Source: Ignavibacteriaceae bacterium
GTDB lineage: Bacteria > Bacteroidota > Ignavibacteria > Ignavibacteriales > Ignavibacteriaceae
Direction: 5' to 3'
Assembly: GCA_013360295.1 (NCBI GenBank)
Contig: JABWCL010000001.1
Span: 1 to 64,000, forward strand
DNA length: 64,000 nt
Below the pieces are notes generated by a model. That model was not told the DNA's origin and made no database searches. It was given only the letters and a program-made list of their open reading frames with translations. Position numbers and translations under genes: made by a program. Numbering within the stretch: position 1 is the stretch's first letter; the number at the start of each line of letters is the position of its first letter. Below are positions 1-9,374 of this stretch, one piece after another.

Positions 1-60
1 TAAATCAATGAAAGGTTGATCAGCGATAATCTTAATCCCAGCAAGCGACACACTCACCAT
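1..60 (-). CDS. N-terminal edge of an unidentified gene leaving the window
   Basis: From an ATG at 60-58 the minus strand is open to the window edge for 20 codons, beginning MVSVSLAGIKIIADQ. It would be divergent from the lipoprotein gene at 195, with about 130 bases between them. There is no clear ribosome-binding site and too little sequence to assign a family, so it may be spurious. Confidence 0.35.
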   Translation of the reverse strand, partial: MVSVSLAGIKIIADQPFIDL

Positions 61-93
61 AACAATATTACAAATATTTTATGTGAGCGCACA

Positions 94-124
94 ATTGCAG
101 TTGATAAGAATATCTGTATTTTTC
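94..124 (+). promoter_or_regulatory. Bacteroidetes-like promoter candidate
   Basis: ATTG at 94-97 and TATTTTTC at 117-124 are separated by 19 bases. This is close to the Bacteroidetes housekeeping pattern TTTG / TAnnTTTG. It would give a leader of roughly 60 bases before the lipoprotein start at 195. Seen by eye only; no transcription evidence. Confidence 0.35.
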
Positions 125-194
125 GGTAAGAATTAGAAACATTTTTACGGTAACTAAAACCAAATTTAATCATTAACTAAGAAAGCGGCCTCGA

Positions 195-695
195 ATGAAA
201 CGATTGGGCCTCTTGTTTGTTTTAAGTTTTTCCTCCTTGCTTTCTTGTTCAACTGATTCACTTGAAACAATTGAACGAAAACCGATCGGAGAGTATAATG
301 CGGTTGGGATTAACGTAAGCACAACTTCAGGATTAGGGCTTTCCTACCGGTATCACAACCCGGGAATTACTCTGATCCAGGTGGCGGGCGGAATAGTCAG
401 CACCGGGGGTAATGTTGGTTCTTCTGTTGGAATTGAGTATCAGCTTGACCTCTCAAGAAGAAACGATCTCCGTTATTATATCTGTGCAGCGGCAGGATTG
501 TATCACTCACACGGGGCCTCTGATATAAATGCCGGTATAGGTGTCGGATTTGACTACCCCTTATTTGGCAAAGAACTCCTCGAGAACATGTCCACCGGTT
601 TAACGATTTTTTATCCCGCGTATTATTCCTCCAGGGACAGCAGCCGTCACAGCATTTTTTTCGGCGTAAGCCTGAATTTCTTTTATAATTTCTGA
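195..695 (+). CDS. small lipoprotein, probable outer-membrane-associated, unknown function
   Basis: A 166-residue protein whose first 18 residues form a hydrophobic signal ending in a lipobox (LLSC), so it is probably lipidated at Cys18 and exported. The rest is glycine-rich with alternating polar and hydrophobic residues and ends in NFFYNF, suggesting a small beta-barrel or beta-sandwich with a terminal aromatic residue. I recognise no named family. It stands 66 bases ahead of the histidine kinase on the same strand, so cotranscription is possible but there is no functional link visible. Confidence 0.75.
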   Translation: MKRLGLLFVLSFSSLLSCSTDSLETIERKPIGEYNAVGINVSTTSGLGLSYRYHNPGITLIQVAGGIVSTGGNVGSSVGIEYQLDLSRRNDLRYYICAAAGLYHSHGASDINAGIGVGFDYPLFGKELLENMSTGLTIFYPAYYSSRDSSRHSIFFGVSLNFFYNF

Positions 696-761
696 TTCAG
701 GCATCGATATATGACTGCCTGTAGAATTAAATACTCCACCAAATCATAGGAATTATTCTCG

Positions 762-2546
762 ATGGAAGTACTAATTCTCTATACGATTTTATTGAGTGTC
801 ATTGCGGTAACCACCGCCTATAACGTAATCCTTTTTATTAACAGTACTCAAAAATCACTGCACGCACCGTTGTTGATAATCGGGATACTCCTTATTCCCT
901 ATTACTTTTCTCATATACTGCTCTTCACTGACAATATGCTGGATGACCGCATTGATAACTTAAAAAATATTTACACGTTTATTTTACTGGCGGCAATTCC
1001 TTTCAATTACTTTATTAAGAAATTCACCGGTTATCCGGAGAAGATCGTATTTGCATCCCTGCAGGCATTATTCATACTTATCGCCATAATGAATATCTAT
1101 TCCCCTACAGGTATTGTTTATGATTCAATTACCGGTATCGAACCAAACGCATCCATTCTGAAAGATTCCTTCACGATCACGGGAGTAAGCAACCGTTATT
1201 ATGACTCGCTGATGATACTCACAGCTTTTCAGATTGTATTTATAGCTCTGGCTTTCCGCCATCAGTATATTCACGGCAAGAGAAGGGATACAGTTTTTTT
1301 AGCTCTCGTGCTTTCATTAATGATCGCGGTAAACTTTTTCGACACTTATTTCCTGAATATTCACGAGGAAATTTCCTACGCTTTCCTGTATCTTCTGATA
1401 AGTATCAGAGTTTCTAATCAGGTTCTTGAGTCATACAAATTACGCGATCTGCTCCAAAGGAGCGAGGAGAAATATAAAAAGGTGTTCGATAATTCTGCCT
1501 TCGGAATTTTTCAACTCAATTCAGAGGGATTCATCATCCTTCTTAATCCTGCTGGAAGAAAGATTTTGGCGATTGAGGAAAATTATGCATCAAATTCTGT
1601 CAATTTCTACAATTTTTTCACTGAAAAAGGTAGAATAAATCAATTCAGGGAAATGACCGTCTCTTTTTCTGATAGCCAGGGATTTGAAACCGTTATCAGG
1701 GACTTGAAAGGTGAAGAAAAGTATATAAGGTTATTTGCGAAGGAAAACCTCAGAGATAAGATAGCAGTCATTGATGGAATATTTGAAGACTTCGGAGAAA
1801 AAAAGAAGGCCGAAGATTTACTCCTGAAAGCTAAATCGGACGCTGAAAAAGCGAGCCGGCTGAAATCGGAATTCCTGGCAATGATTTCGCATGAAATCAG
1901 GACCCCGCTCAACATCATTGGAGGGTCATCTGAGATAATAGAGTCCGAACTAAATGAAGAGCAGCGGAATGATCTGGATCAGTTCCTTTATAACATCAAA
2001 GACGCCTCAAAAAGAATAATCCGCACGATTGAATCGATAGTGCTGGTTTCACAGTTAAAAACCGGAACTTATGAATCAATAAGGAGAAGTGTAAATTTCC
2101 AGAGGGATCTACTCCCCGGAATAATCGAAACCGGGCGTAAACTCTCGGCATCATCCGGTGTCGGTTTTACTTACGATGGTGGCGGGGAGCCAATCCTGTT
2201 GTCTACTGATATCTTTGCGCTAAGCCAAAGTATGACTCACCTTCTGGAGAATGCGTTTAAATTCACTAAACGCGGTGTGGTAAACCTTAAGGCAATTTTA
2301 TCAGATGACGCTCTGAACATCATTATAACAGACACAGGAATAGGTATGTCAGAAGAATTCCAGTCAAATATTTCAGATCCGTTCAGACAGGAAGAGCAAG
2401 GCTATGACCGGTCATTCGAGGGGAATGGACTGGGGCTGACCTTGGTAAATGAATACTGCCGGATAAATGATATGGCCCTGAAAATTGAAAGTGTAAAGGG
2501 TTCAGGTACAAGCGTGACGTTAACAGTCAACTGCACCAGCGAATAA
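762..2546 (+). CDS. membrane sensor histidine kinase (7TM, PAS, HisKA, HATPase)
   Basis: The 594-residue protein has about seven hydrophobic segments in residues 1-225, a PAS-like segment at about 235-350, a short coiled linker, then a HisKA dimerisation helix with the phospho-acceptor motif ISHEIRTP (His near 377). The HATPase_c domain follows, with N box (LLENAFKFT), G1 (DTGIGMS) and G2 (GNGLGL). It should autophosphorylate in response to a membrane or intracellular signal. No receiver domain is fused and no response regulator is encoded nearby, so it is an orphan kinase. The ligand cannot be inferred. Confidence 0.9.
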   Translation: MEVLILYTILLSVIAVTTAYNVILFINSTQKSLHAPLLIIGILLIPYYFSHILLFTDNMLDDRIDNLKNIYTFILLAAIPFNYFIKKFTGYPEKIVFASLQALFILIAIMNIYSPTGIVYDSITGIEPNASILKDSFTITGVSNRYYDSLMILTAFQIVFIALAFRHQYIHGKRRDTVFLALVLSLMIAVNFFDTYFLNIHEEISYAFLYLLISIRVSNQVLESYKLRDLLQRSEEKYKKVFDNSAFGIFQLNSEGFIILLNPAGRKILAIEENYASNSVNFYNFFTEKGRINQFREMTVSFSDSQGFETVIRDLKGEEKYIRLFAKENLRDKIAVIDGIFEDFGEKKKAEDLLLKAKSDAEKASRLKSEFLAMISHEIRTPLNIIGGSSEIIESELNEEQRNDLDQFLYNIKDASKRIIRTIESIVLVSQLKTGTYESIRRSVNFQRDLLPGIIETGRKLSASSGVGFTYDGGGEPILLSTDIFALSQSMTHLLENAFKFTKRGVVNLKAILSDDALNIIITDTGIGMSEEFQSNISDPFRQEEQGYDRSFEGNGLGLTLVNEYCRINDMALKIESVKGSGTSVTLTVNCTSE

Positions 2547-2587
2547 TAATTCCGTGGCCGATAATATCTCCTGAATACAAACTAATG

Positions 2588-5236
2588 TCAGACATCCCAC
2601 CAGTACGTAAATTTAACAAGAAAAATATCGTTCCCCTCACTCTTAAGCAGGTTCCTGAAATCGCGCCGGATATTCAGTTCACCCGCATCATCAAAATTCA
2701 TTTGATCGTGAGACCAGACAAAATATAGAATTGAACCGGGTAAAGCTTCCCATCTTAAAACAACATTTCCACGTAAAGATTTAAAATTAAAATTTGGGTT
2801 TGACACTGTGAAAGGAGCAGCATTTCCAGCTCCATCTGGATCAATATGATACTCATTGCTTGACTCACTGAAATCAATTGTTGAAATGCCTTCTCCATAA
2901 ATCAGGAAATCCTCGCTCCGCGGCCTTGATATTTCCTTAAATTCACTGTACTTACCTACCGCCGAGAATGGCTGAGCGAAAATCTGGAGGCTGAGCTTTG
3001 GAGTGAAAGTGTAATCGATTCTTATATCAGCATTCAAGTTTGACTGCTCAATCTTTCCGAATACGTATCTTGTACTGAAAGTATTAATCGCGGTGGCATC
3101 ACTTATGTTCGCCACCCATTGTCTGGAATCAACGGATTTTGAAAAAGATGGTCCGATACTTAAACTTAACCTTGATTCGGGTTTCCAGTTGAGATAAGTA
3201 TTAAAACTTCTGTAGTAACTGTTATCAAAACCATAAGAATAATTCCCACCAAACTCTACTGTGAGCGGTTTCCTTGAATCGGAATAAACATACGCCCCGA
3301 TGTAATAATCAGCCGGTTGAACGATCATAGGTCCTCCCCTTGTAGCGGATCTTGTAAGTGTTTTAAAACTATAACTGCCATTTAAACTAATTCCCCAGTA
3401 ATTTGTAAAATTGTACTGGTTCATAAACCAGATCGCACGATTAGTATTATCGCCGCCAAAGTCATAACTCTGTGCGTGTGAGACGTATAACGAACTGTTC
3501 CGAAAAATTCCGTACGGTTCATACCATCTGTAACCGAGTACAAGGTGGCCGTTGATCCGGTCCGCTGTTCCCTGAAAACCGATATCATTATAATCCATTC
3601 CTGGTGTAACTGCTCCGATGGCAGAGTTTATATAGAAGTTACCTGACTGCTTATTCAGCATGAACCTTGTATAAACACCTGATAAAGAAGTCCTGTTTGG
3701 GTCAAATTCGAAATGCTCCGCATCAGGACGTTGAAGGTATCTTACGGGATGCTGCTGTACAGACGCGATCGAAGATTCCGATCCTGTCAGATAAGAACCG
3801 ACGATCAGGCCAGTAATTACATAATCACGGGCATCGTCAAGAAAGGTGTATCCGTCAACTCCGAAGACGAAAGAGTTTTTAACAATATCCTGCCTGACCT
3901 GATAACTGTTCACATCACGGTTTACGGTGGTAAAGATTAATCCAAGCATCTGCCTTGATTCATTAAGCTCTTTCTTGATTCTAAATACTCCGTAGTGAGT
4001 CAGTGGTTCTACTTCTTCTGAAGTAATCGCCCCATTGTTCCAGAGTTTTGCCCTTGTTCTCTCAGTGACTGCAGTAATAGCGCCCATTGTCAAACCTTCA
4101 CTGAATTTACCGCTTAGTTTTGCTGCTCCAAGAATCCTGGTCGATGACGGGTAATCAGTGTATTCCGAAGAACTTGTACCGCCCCTTGGTGCTCTTCCTA
4201 TTCTGCGGGAGTAGAAGAGTTCGGGAGTCCCGAAATTAAATCCCCAGTTATTGTTCGCCCCATCCATTCCAAAATAAAAAATATTTGATCCCTCAATGAA
4301 AAATGGTCTTTTTTCCGAAAAATAGGATTCGAATGCACTCAGATTCATAACAGCAGGATCCACTTCAACTTGTCCGAAGTCCGGATTGATAGTACCATCA
4401 ACATTAATATTACTGCCGATTCCGAATTTGAAGTCAGCTCCGATCGCGTTGTCATATTGTTTTGATTTGTAAAAAGGATCTCCGGTATCGTGAAGCAGAT
4501 ATTGGGCTTTTTGTACCAGGTAAGGCATAACCTCAAAACGTTTTTTGGCTTTTATATCCTCTAGTCCTTCCAGTCTTGCGAAACGTGAAACAAAACCACT
4601 CTCCTTTTTAGGCACCATTACATAATAAGAATCTTCTTTTTTCCTTTTGATCTCGCGCGAGAAGTTCACTCCCCAGACCATCGACGCGGACTCGTTAAAT
4701 CTTAGCTGTGAGAAGGGAATCCTGAACTCTGCTGACCATCCTGCGCCATCTATTACCGTTTCAACCTCCCATATTCCATCCCAGGTATTGTCATTCCAAC
4801 CATCATTATAGAAAACGCCGTCAGCCATTACCCCGGCCGGATTTACGGCAAAATAATAGCCGGTCTTTTTATCCAGAAAAGGATCGAGATAAACGTAGAT
4901 CCAGTCAGATGAAAGATAAGAGTCTCTCCTTCCCAGGCTCCTGTCAATTCGTTCGGGAATACTGTCATACATTTTGGCTGCTATATAGAGGTAGTTCTCA
5001 TCATAGGCGATCCAAATCTGCGTAGGTTCTGTGGCGGGTTTTCCTTCATCGGGATCCCTCTGCACAAATCTTTCAACCGGTTTACTGCCCCATGCGGGTT
5101 CACTTACTAAACCGTCAAACTTCAGATCATGCGCGCTGATCCTAACAGCTTTCACTGGCATGACATTAAGGCTGTCATACTTGCTAGCAAACAACTCAAA
5201 TAGGCTGAGAACGGAGATAATTAAAACTAAAAACAT
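2588..5236 (-). CDS. DUF5916 family outer-membrane protein with CBM9-like N-terminus
   Basis: An 882-residue exported protein (hydrophobic signal in residues 1-18). Residues about 30-210 form a carbohydrate-binding family 9-like domain, with the typical W-I-A-Y-D-E-N-Y-L-Y-I-A core and a DPF...GYYFAVNPAGV segment. The remaining 650 residues are aromatic-rich, strand-like sequence ending in KFTYWWDV, consistent with an outer-membrane barrel. This matches the DUF5916 architecture common in Bacteroidota and relatives. The role is not established; binding of extracellular glycan is an inference from the CBM9-like part. It converges on the histidine kinase, 41 bases away. Confidence 0.85.
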   Translation of the reverse strand: MFLVLIISVLSLFELFASKYDSLNVMPVKAVRISAHDLKFDGLVSEPAWGSKPVERFVQRDPDEGKPATEPTQIWIAYDENYLYIAAKMYDSIPERIDRSLGRRDSYLSSDWIYVYLDPFLDKKTGYYFAVNPAGVMADGVFYNDGWNDNTWDGIWEVETVIDGAGWSAEFRIPFSQLRFNESASMVWGVNFSREIKRKKEDSYYVMVPKKESGFVSRFARLEGLEDIKAKKRFEVMPYLVQKAQYLLHDTGDPFYKSKQYDNAIGADFKFGIGSNINVDGTINPDFGQVEVDPAVMNLSAFESYFSEKRPFFIEGSNIFYFGMDGANNNWGFNFGTPELFYSRRIGRAPRGGTSSSEYTDYPSSTRILGAAKLSGKFSEGLTMGAITAVTERTRAKLWNNGAITSEEVEPLTHYGVFRIKKELNESRQMLGLIFTTVNRDVNSYQVRQDIVKNSFVFGVDGYTFLDDARDYVITGLIVGSYLTGSESSIASVQQHPVRYLQRPDAEHFEFDPNRTSLSGVYTRFMLNKQSGNFYINSAIGAVTPGMDYNDIGFQGTADRINGHLVLGYRWYEPYGIFRNSSLYVSHAQSYDFGGDNTNRAIWFMNQYNFTNYWGISLNGSYSFKTLTRSATRGGPMIVQPADYYIGAYVYSDSRKPLTVEFGGNYSYGFDNSYYRSFNTYLNWKPESRLSLSIGPSFSKSVDSRQWVANISDATAINTFSTRYVFGKIEQSNLNADIRIDYTFTPKLSLQIFAQPFSAVGKYSEFKEISRPRSEDFLIYGEGISTIDFSESSNEYHIDPDGAGNAAPFTVSNPNFNFKSLRGNVVLRWEALPGSILYFVWSHDQMNFDDAGELNIRRDFRNLLKSEGNDIFLVKFTYWWDV

Positions 5237-5435
5237 AACACTCGAAAAATAATTTGTAAGTATAAGAATTTGGACTCGGTTGGCATTAAAAAGTTACCTT
5301 AACCGCACGAATTTCTGATGGCAGGCTTCCATCACTGACAAACGGAGATTCGCATCAGATGTTTGAAGCACTTGAGAAGATTGGAACTTATTATCGAGAT
5401 TTTTTATTAACATAAGAGATTATTAATTTCAAAGT

Positions 5436-6581
5436 ATGCTTCTCTTTTTTATTTCATTTTTTGTAGTGTTTGGACTGGCAAATTTTTATGTTGCCAGAAG
5501 GGTATGGCAGGGTACAGAAATACTACCCCGCTCTTTCCGAATTTCCCTCACCGTTTTATTTATTGTTTCGGCTGCTTCTTACCCGGCGGCAAGAGGTCTG
5601 CTCTCTTTCAATAATTTTATATATGATTTAATCCTCGGGATCGGGGCAGTCCACTTCGTTAATTTACTCTATGCTTTTTTATATGTCGGATTGCTGGATT
5701 TAATCCGTTTTGCATTGAGATGGAAATCTCATCCGTTCAGGAGTAATCGCACTTCATACCTGAAACTCAAAGGATATTTATCTTTAGCCGGTGCGGTTAT
5801 GATCATCTCTCTTGTTGTATTCGGACATTTTAATACTCTTAATATAAAAGTCAAGTATGCCGATTTCGAATTACCTGGCCGGACGGGAGGATCGCAATCA
5901 TATAAAATCCTGCTCTTCTCTGACTCACATTTTTCCTCTCTGAATTCAGGAAAATTTCTGGAGAATCTGATTCAAAAAATTAATGAGATTAATCCGGATA
6001 TAATTCTTATGGGCGGGGATGTAATTGACGATAAACCGTCGGTTTTATTCAGGACTAATGTAACAAGGATAAGCAGTGAGATTCATCCTCCGAAGGGTAT
6101 CTATATGTGTCACGGCAACCACGAGTATATTGTCGGCATTAGTGAAGCGGAAAAGTTCCTCGATACTGTCAATTTCAATATACTGAAGGATGATTATGTC
6201 ATTATTGACAGTACCTTTATTATAGCGGGCAGAGACGACAGTGCAAAATCAAGATTTACAGGTTTGCACCGTAATTCACTAAAGGATGTAATCGCTCCAG
6301 CGAAGGATCTAAAACTTCCTATCATACTTCTTGACCACCAGCCATTTAATCTTTCGGAAGCTGCAGCAGAGGGGGTTTTCTTTCAATTTTCAGGGCACAC
6401 TCACAATGGGCAATTCTTCCCAATAAATTTAATTACTAACCTGATCTATGAGTTAAGTTGGGGTTACAAAAAAATTCATAACACCCATTTTTATGTTACC
6501 TCCGGAGTTGGTACCTGGGGCCCGCCCATCAGGATTGGCAGTGATAGTGAGTTGATTGTCCTGAACCTTCGCTTCAGATAA
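5436..6581 (+). CDS. membrane-anchored calcineurin-like metallophosphoesterase (YkuE-like)
   Basis: A 381-residue protein with about four N-terminal membrane segments (residues 1-130) followed by a metallophosphoesterase domain. The metal-binding motifs are in order: DSHFSS, GGDVIDD, GNHE (HGNHEY), LDHQP and GHTHNGQ. Members of this group hydrolyse phosphoester or pyrophosphate bonds, often on lipid-linked substrates, at the outer face of the membrane. The substrate here is unknown. It sits alone, 151 bases before prfA. Confidence 0.88.
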   Translation: MLLFFISFFVVFGLANFYVARRVWQGTEILPRSFRISLTVLFIVSAASYPAARGLLSFNNFIYDLILGIGAVHFVNLLYAFLYVGLLDLIRFALRWKSHPFRSNRTSYLKLKGYLSLAGAVMIISLVVFGHFNTLNIKVKYADFELPGRTGGSQSYKILLFSDSHFSSLNSGKFLENLIQKINEINPDIILMGGDVIDDKPSVLFRTNVTRISSEIHPPKGIYMCHGNHEYIVGISEAEKFLDTVNFNILKDDYVIIDSTFIIAGRDDSAKSRFTGLHRNSLKDVIAPAKDLKLPIILLDHQPFNLSEAAAEGVFFQFSGHTHNGQFFPINLITNLIYELSWGYKKIHNTHFYVTSGVGTWGPPIRIGSDSELIVLNLRFR

Positions 6582-6732
6582 ATAAGTTTTCAAAGCTGAC
6601 CTCATCTCTCTCTTGCCGATGGTGTTCGTGGTGAAGCTCCCGTTGAAGATTTTTGCCTCATAAATCCTTAAATTTTCATTAAAAGAGTGTATATTTAAAG
6701 ATTGATATTTTTAATGACTAAATTAAGTTTTA

Positions 6733-7812
6733 ATGGAACTGCTCGAAAAGCTTGAAAAAATAAAAGAAAAATTCGACCGGATCCTGGCACAGCTGTCGGA
6801 TCCGGAAATTTTCTCCAACTCCGAGAAAATGATCGCTCTGAATAAGGAACGCAGCGACCTTGAACCTATTATACTTGCCATTGACAATTATCGAAAAATA
6901 GTAAATGACTATAATGGAAATAAAGAGATTCTGGAGTTATCTGATGATAATGAACTGATTGAAATTGCCGAAGCTGAATTAGCCGGCCTGAAGCAGCGTA
7001 AGGAAGAACTCGAAGAAGAAATAAAAGTACTCCTGTTACCCAAAGATCCTAACGATGATAAGGATATCATTATGGAAATCAGAGCCGGTACCGGCGGGGA
7101 TGAAGCTGCTCTTTTTGCCGGAGACCTTTTCAGAATGTACAGCCGTTATGCTGAAATCAAAGGCTGGAAGTTCGAGTTGATTGATATCAATGATACCGGA
7201 ATTGGCGGTATCAAGGAAGTTGTTTTCTCTCTCATTGGTCAGGGAGCTTATGGTGAATTAAAGTTTGAAAGTGGCGTTCACAGGGTTCAGCGTGTACCGG
7301 CCACCGAAGCAAGCGGCAGAGTTCATACTTCAGCTGCATCGGTAGCCGTGCTTCCTGAGGTTGAGGACGTTCAGGTTGATATTAATATGAATGATCTCAA
7401 AATTGACGTTTACCGCAGCGGCGGCGCCGGCGGGCAGAACGTGAATAAAGTTGAGACCGCAATCAGGATAACCCATTTACCAACCGGTATTGTGGTTCAA
7501 TGTCAGGATGAACGTTCACAGTTGAAGAACAGGCAGAAAGCAATGAAGGTACTCAAAGCCCGTCTGTATGATATAAAGATCAAAGAGCAGACTGAGGAAA
7601 TCGCCGCTAAACGCAAATCGATGGTTGGCAGTGGTGACCGGAGCGATAAAATCAGGACCTACAATTTCCCTCAGAATCGTGTGACTGATCACAGGATTAA
7701 TCTTACTTTGTATAACCTTTCTGAAATTATCGACGGTCATCTGGAGTCACTAATTGAGCATCTGAAAATTGCCGACCGTACGGAAAAATTACAGGCTGAG
7801 GTACAGCCATAA
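6733..7812 (+). CDS. prfA: peptide chain release factor 1
   Basis: At 359 residues this is a normal-length class I release factor that ends translation at UAA and UAG. The stop-codon recognition tripeptide PAT is at residues 189-191, which identifies RF1 rather than RF2. The GGQ motif that promotes peptidyl-tRNA hydrolysis is at 233-235 within [10 protein letters not shown]. The N-terminal 110 residues are the usual coiled-coil domain. There is no prmC methylase next to it. It is followed after 47 bases by the repeat protein and then the sirtuin and radA. Confidence 0.97.
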   Translation: MELLEKLEKIKEKFDRILAQLSDPEIFSNSEKMIALNKERSDLEPIILAIDNYRKIVNDYNGNKEILELSDDNELIEIAEAELAGLKQRKEELEEEIKVLLLPKDPNDDKDIIMEIRAGTGGDEAALFAGDLFRMYSRYAEIKGWKFELIDINDTGIGGIKEVVFSLIGQGAYGELKFESGVHRVQRVPATEASGRVHTSAASVAVLPEVEDVQVDINMNDLKIDVYRSGGAGGQNVNKVETAIRITHLPTGIVVQCQDERSQLKNRQKAMKVLKARLYDIKIKEQTEEIAAKRKSMVGSGDRSDKIRTYNFPQNRVTDHRINLTLYNLSEIIDGHLESLIEHLKIADRTEKLQAEVQP

Positions 7813-7859
7813 ATCACAGACATAATCAATCATTCAATCACTTTTTTGTGAGTAAACTT

Positions 7860-8636
7860 ATGAAAAAAACGTTCTTACTCCCTCTTCTTATCGCGGTTTT
7901 TACTTTCTCATTATCGGCTCAGACAGTAGATGAGTTAATTTCGCAGGCAGATAATTTTGCGCTGAAGGAATTCAATAATCAGAAAGCACTTGAGGTTCTT
8001 CTTCGTGCTGAAAAAATAGATGGTAAAAACTGGGAAGTGCTCTGGAGAATCAGCCGCAGTTATGTGGATATTGCCGAACACCTTCCGGATAAAACCGACA
8101 AACAGAAAGAAGACCAGTTGGCTATGTACCAGAAATCCCTTGATTACGCAAATAAAGCTATCAATATTGCCCCCAATAAATCAGTAACATATTTGCGGCG
8201 CGCGATTGCCAATGGCAGAGTTGCCCTCTTCAAAGGAGTATTCTCTGTAATAAGTATCGTAAATTCAGTAAGAGATGATCTGCTGAAGTCAATAAAGCTT
8301 GGAAACGGTGGTAATGAGATCATTGCAACGGCGCATTACGTGCTTGCCAGAACTCACGCGAAAGTATGTGAGAAACCTTACCTGGTACGCCTTCCGCTCG
8401 GGCTTGGGTGGGGCGAGATGGATGAAGCAGTCAAAAATTATAAGAAAGCTATCGAACTGAGGCCGAACTTCCGTATGTTTTATATCGATTACGCCCGTAC
8501 GTTAATTACGCTTGAGAATTATAAATCTGGCAGAGAAAACCTGAATAAAATTCCTTCGATCCCTGTATTGGATGAGGACGATAATAAAGTCCTCGCAGAT
8601 TCAAAACAATTACTCGAGCAGATAAAGAATAAATAA
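7860..8636 (+). CDS. exported tetratricopeptide-like repeat protein
   Basis: The chosen ATG at 7860 starts a textbook signal peptide (MKKTFLLPLLI... cleaved after SAQ). An in-frame GTG at 7848 would add four residues and has no better ribosome-binding site. The mature 240 residues are helical and contain TPR-like pairs, for example at about 110-140 (SLDYANKAINIAPNKSVTYLRRA) and 200-225 (NYKKAIELRPNFRMFYIDYA). Such proteins usually scaffold envelope complexes; no partner is indicated. Its stop codon directly abuts the start of the sirtuin gene. Confidence 0.8.
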   Translation: MKKTFLLPLLIAVFTFSLSAQTVDELISQADNFALKEFNNQKALEVLLRAEKIDGKNWEVLWRISRSYVDIAEHLPDKTDKQKEDQLAMYQKSLDYANKAINIAPNKSVTYLRRAIANGRVALFKGVFSVISIVNSVRDDLLKSIKLGNGGNEIIATAHYVLARTHAKVCEKPYLVRLPLGLGWGEMDEAVKNYKKAIELRPNFRMFYIDYARTLITLENYKSGRENLNKIPSIPVLDEDDNKVLADSKQLLEQIKNK

Positions 8637-9374
8637 TTGGCTGTAGCTTCTCCGAAATTAATCGAGATCCTGAAACGAGCCCGTAAGATTGTTTTCCTTA
8701 CGGGCTCCGGGATATCCGCTGAAAGCGGAATTCCCACCTTCAGAGGAGCAGAAGGATTATGGAAAAACTTTAAACCTGAAGAACTTGCGAGTTTTAATGC
8801 TTTCATTAAAAACCCGGACAGGGTTTGGGAGTGGTATCAATTCAGGCGTGATATCATTCTTAACTCAAAGCCCAATGCAGGGCATTTTGCAATTAAAGAC
8901 TTCGAAAAACACTTCCCTTCTGTTATTGTAGTCACTCAGAATGTTGATAATCTCCACCGCGCCGCAGGTTCTTCTGAAATATATGAGCTCCACGGAAACA
9001 TCATGAAAAATTATTGTATCCGTTGTAAAAAGAGATATGACTTCGAAAAATTTACACTAAAAGAAGAGTGCCCGAAATGTGACTGCGGAGGTCTGATTAG
9101 ACCCGATGTTGTGTGGTTCGGAGAGAACCTCAATGATTCAGTTTATTCAGCGGCTGAAAATTCAGTTGATGAAGCTGACTTTGTCATCGTTTCCGGCAGT
9201 TCTAATATTGTGTATCCTGCCGCCCTTTTACCTCAAATAGCAATCAGAAAAGGAATTTTCACTGTCGAAATAAATATTGAGCGGACTGAACTCTCCCATA
9301 TGATGGATGAATTTATTGCAGGTAAATCCGGCGATATTATCCCCTCACTGCTTCGGGAGTATCTCGAGTCTTGA
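8637..9374 (+). CDS. cobB: NAD-dependent protein deacylase, sirtuin family
   Basis: This 245-residue Sir2-type enzyme removes acyl groups from lysines using NAD+. Visible features are the NAD-binding segment GSGISAESGIPTFR (23-36), QNVDNLH (101-107), the catalytic His119 in LHGN, and zinc cysteines C127, C130, C145 and C148. Tyr67 and Arg70 occupy the Y-x-x-R position that in CobB and SIRT5 favours acidic acyl groups such as succinyl, so desuccinylase activity is plausible. The start is a TTG that touches the previous stop codon, and the 3' end overlaps radA by four bases (TTGA), indicating translational coupling. Confidence 0.93.
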   Translation: MAVASPKLIEILKRARKIVFLTGSGISAESGIPTFRGAEGLWKNFKPEELASFNAFIKNPDRVWEWYQFRRDIILNSKPNAGHFAIKDFEKHFPSVIVVTQNVDNLHRAAGSSEIYELHGNIMKNYCIRCKKRYDFEKFTLKEECPKCDCGGLIRPDVVWFGENLNDSVYSAAENSVDEADFVIVSGSSNIVYPAALLPQIAIRKGIFTVEINIERTELSHMMDEFIAGKSGDIIPSLLREYLES

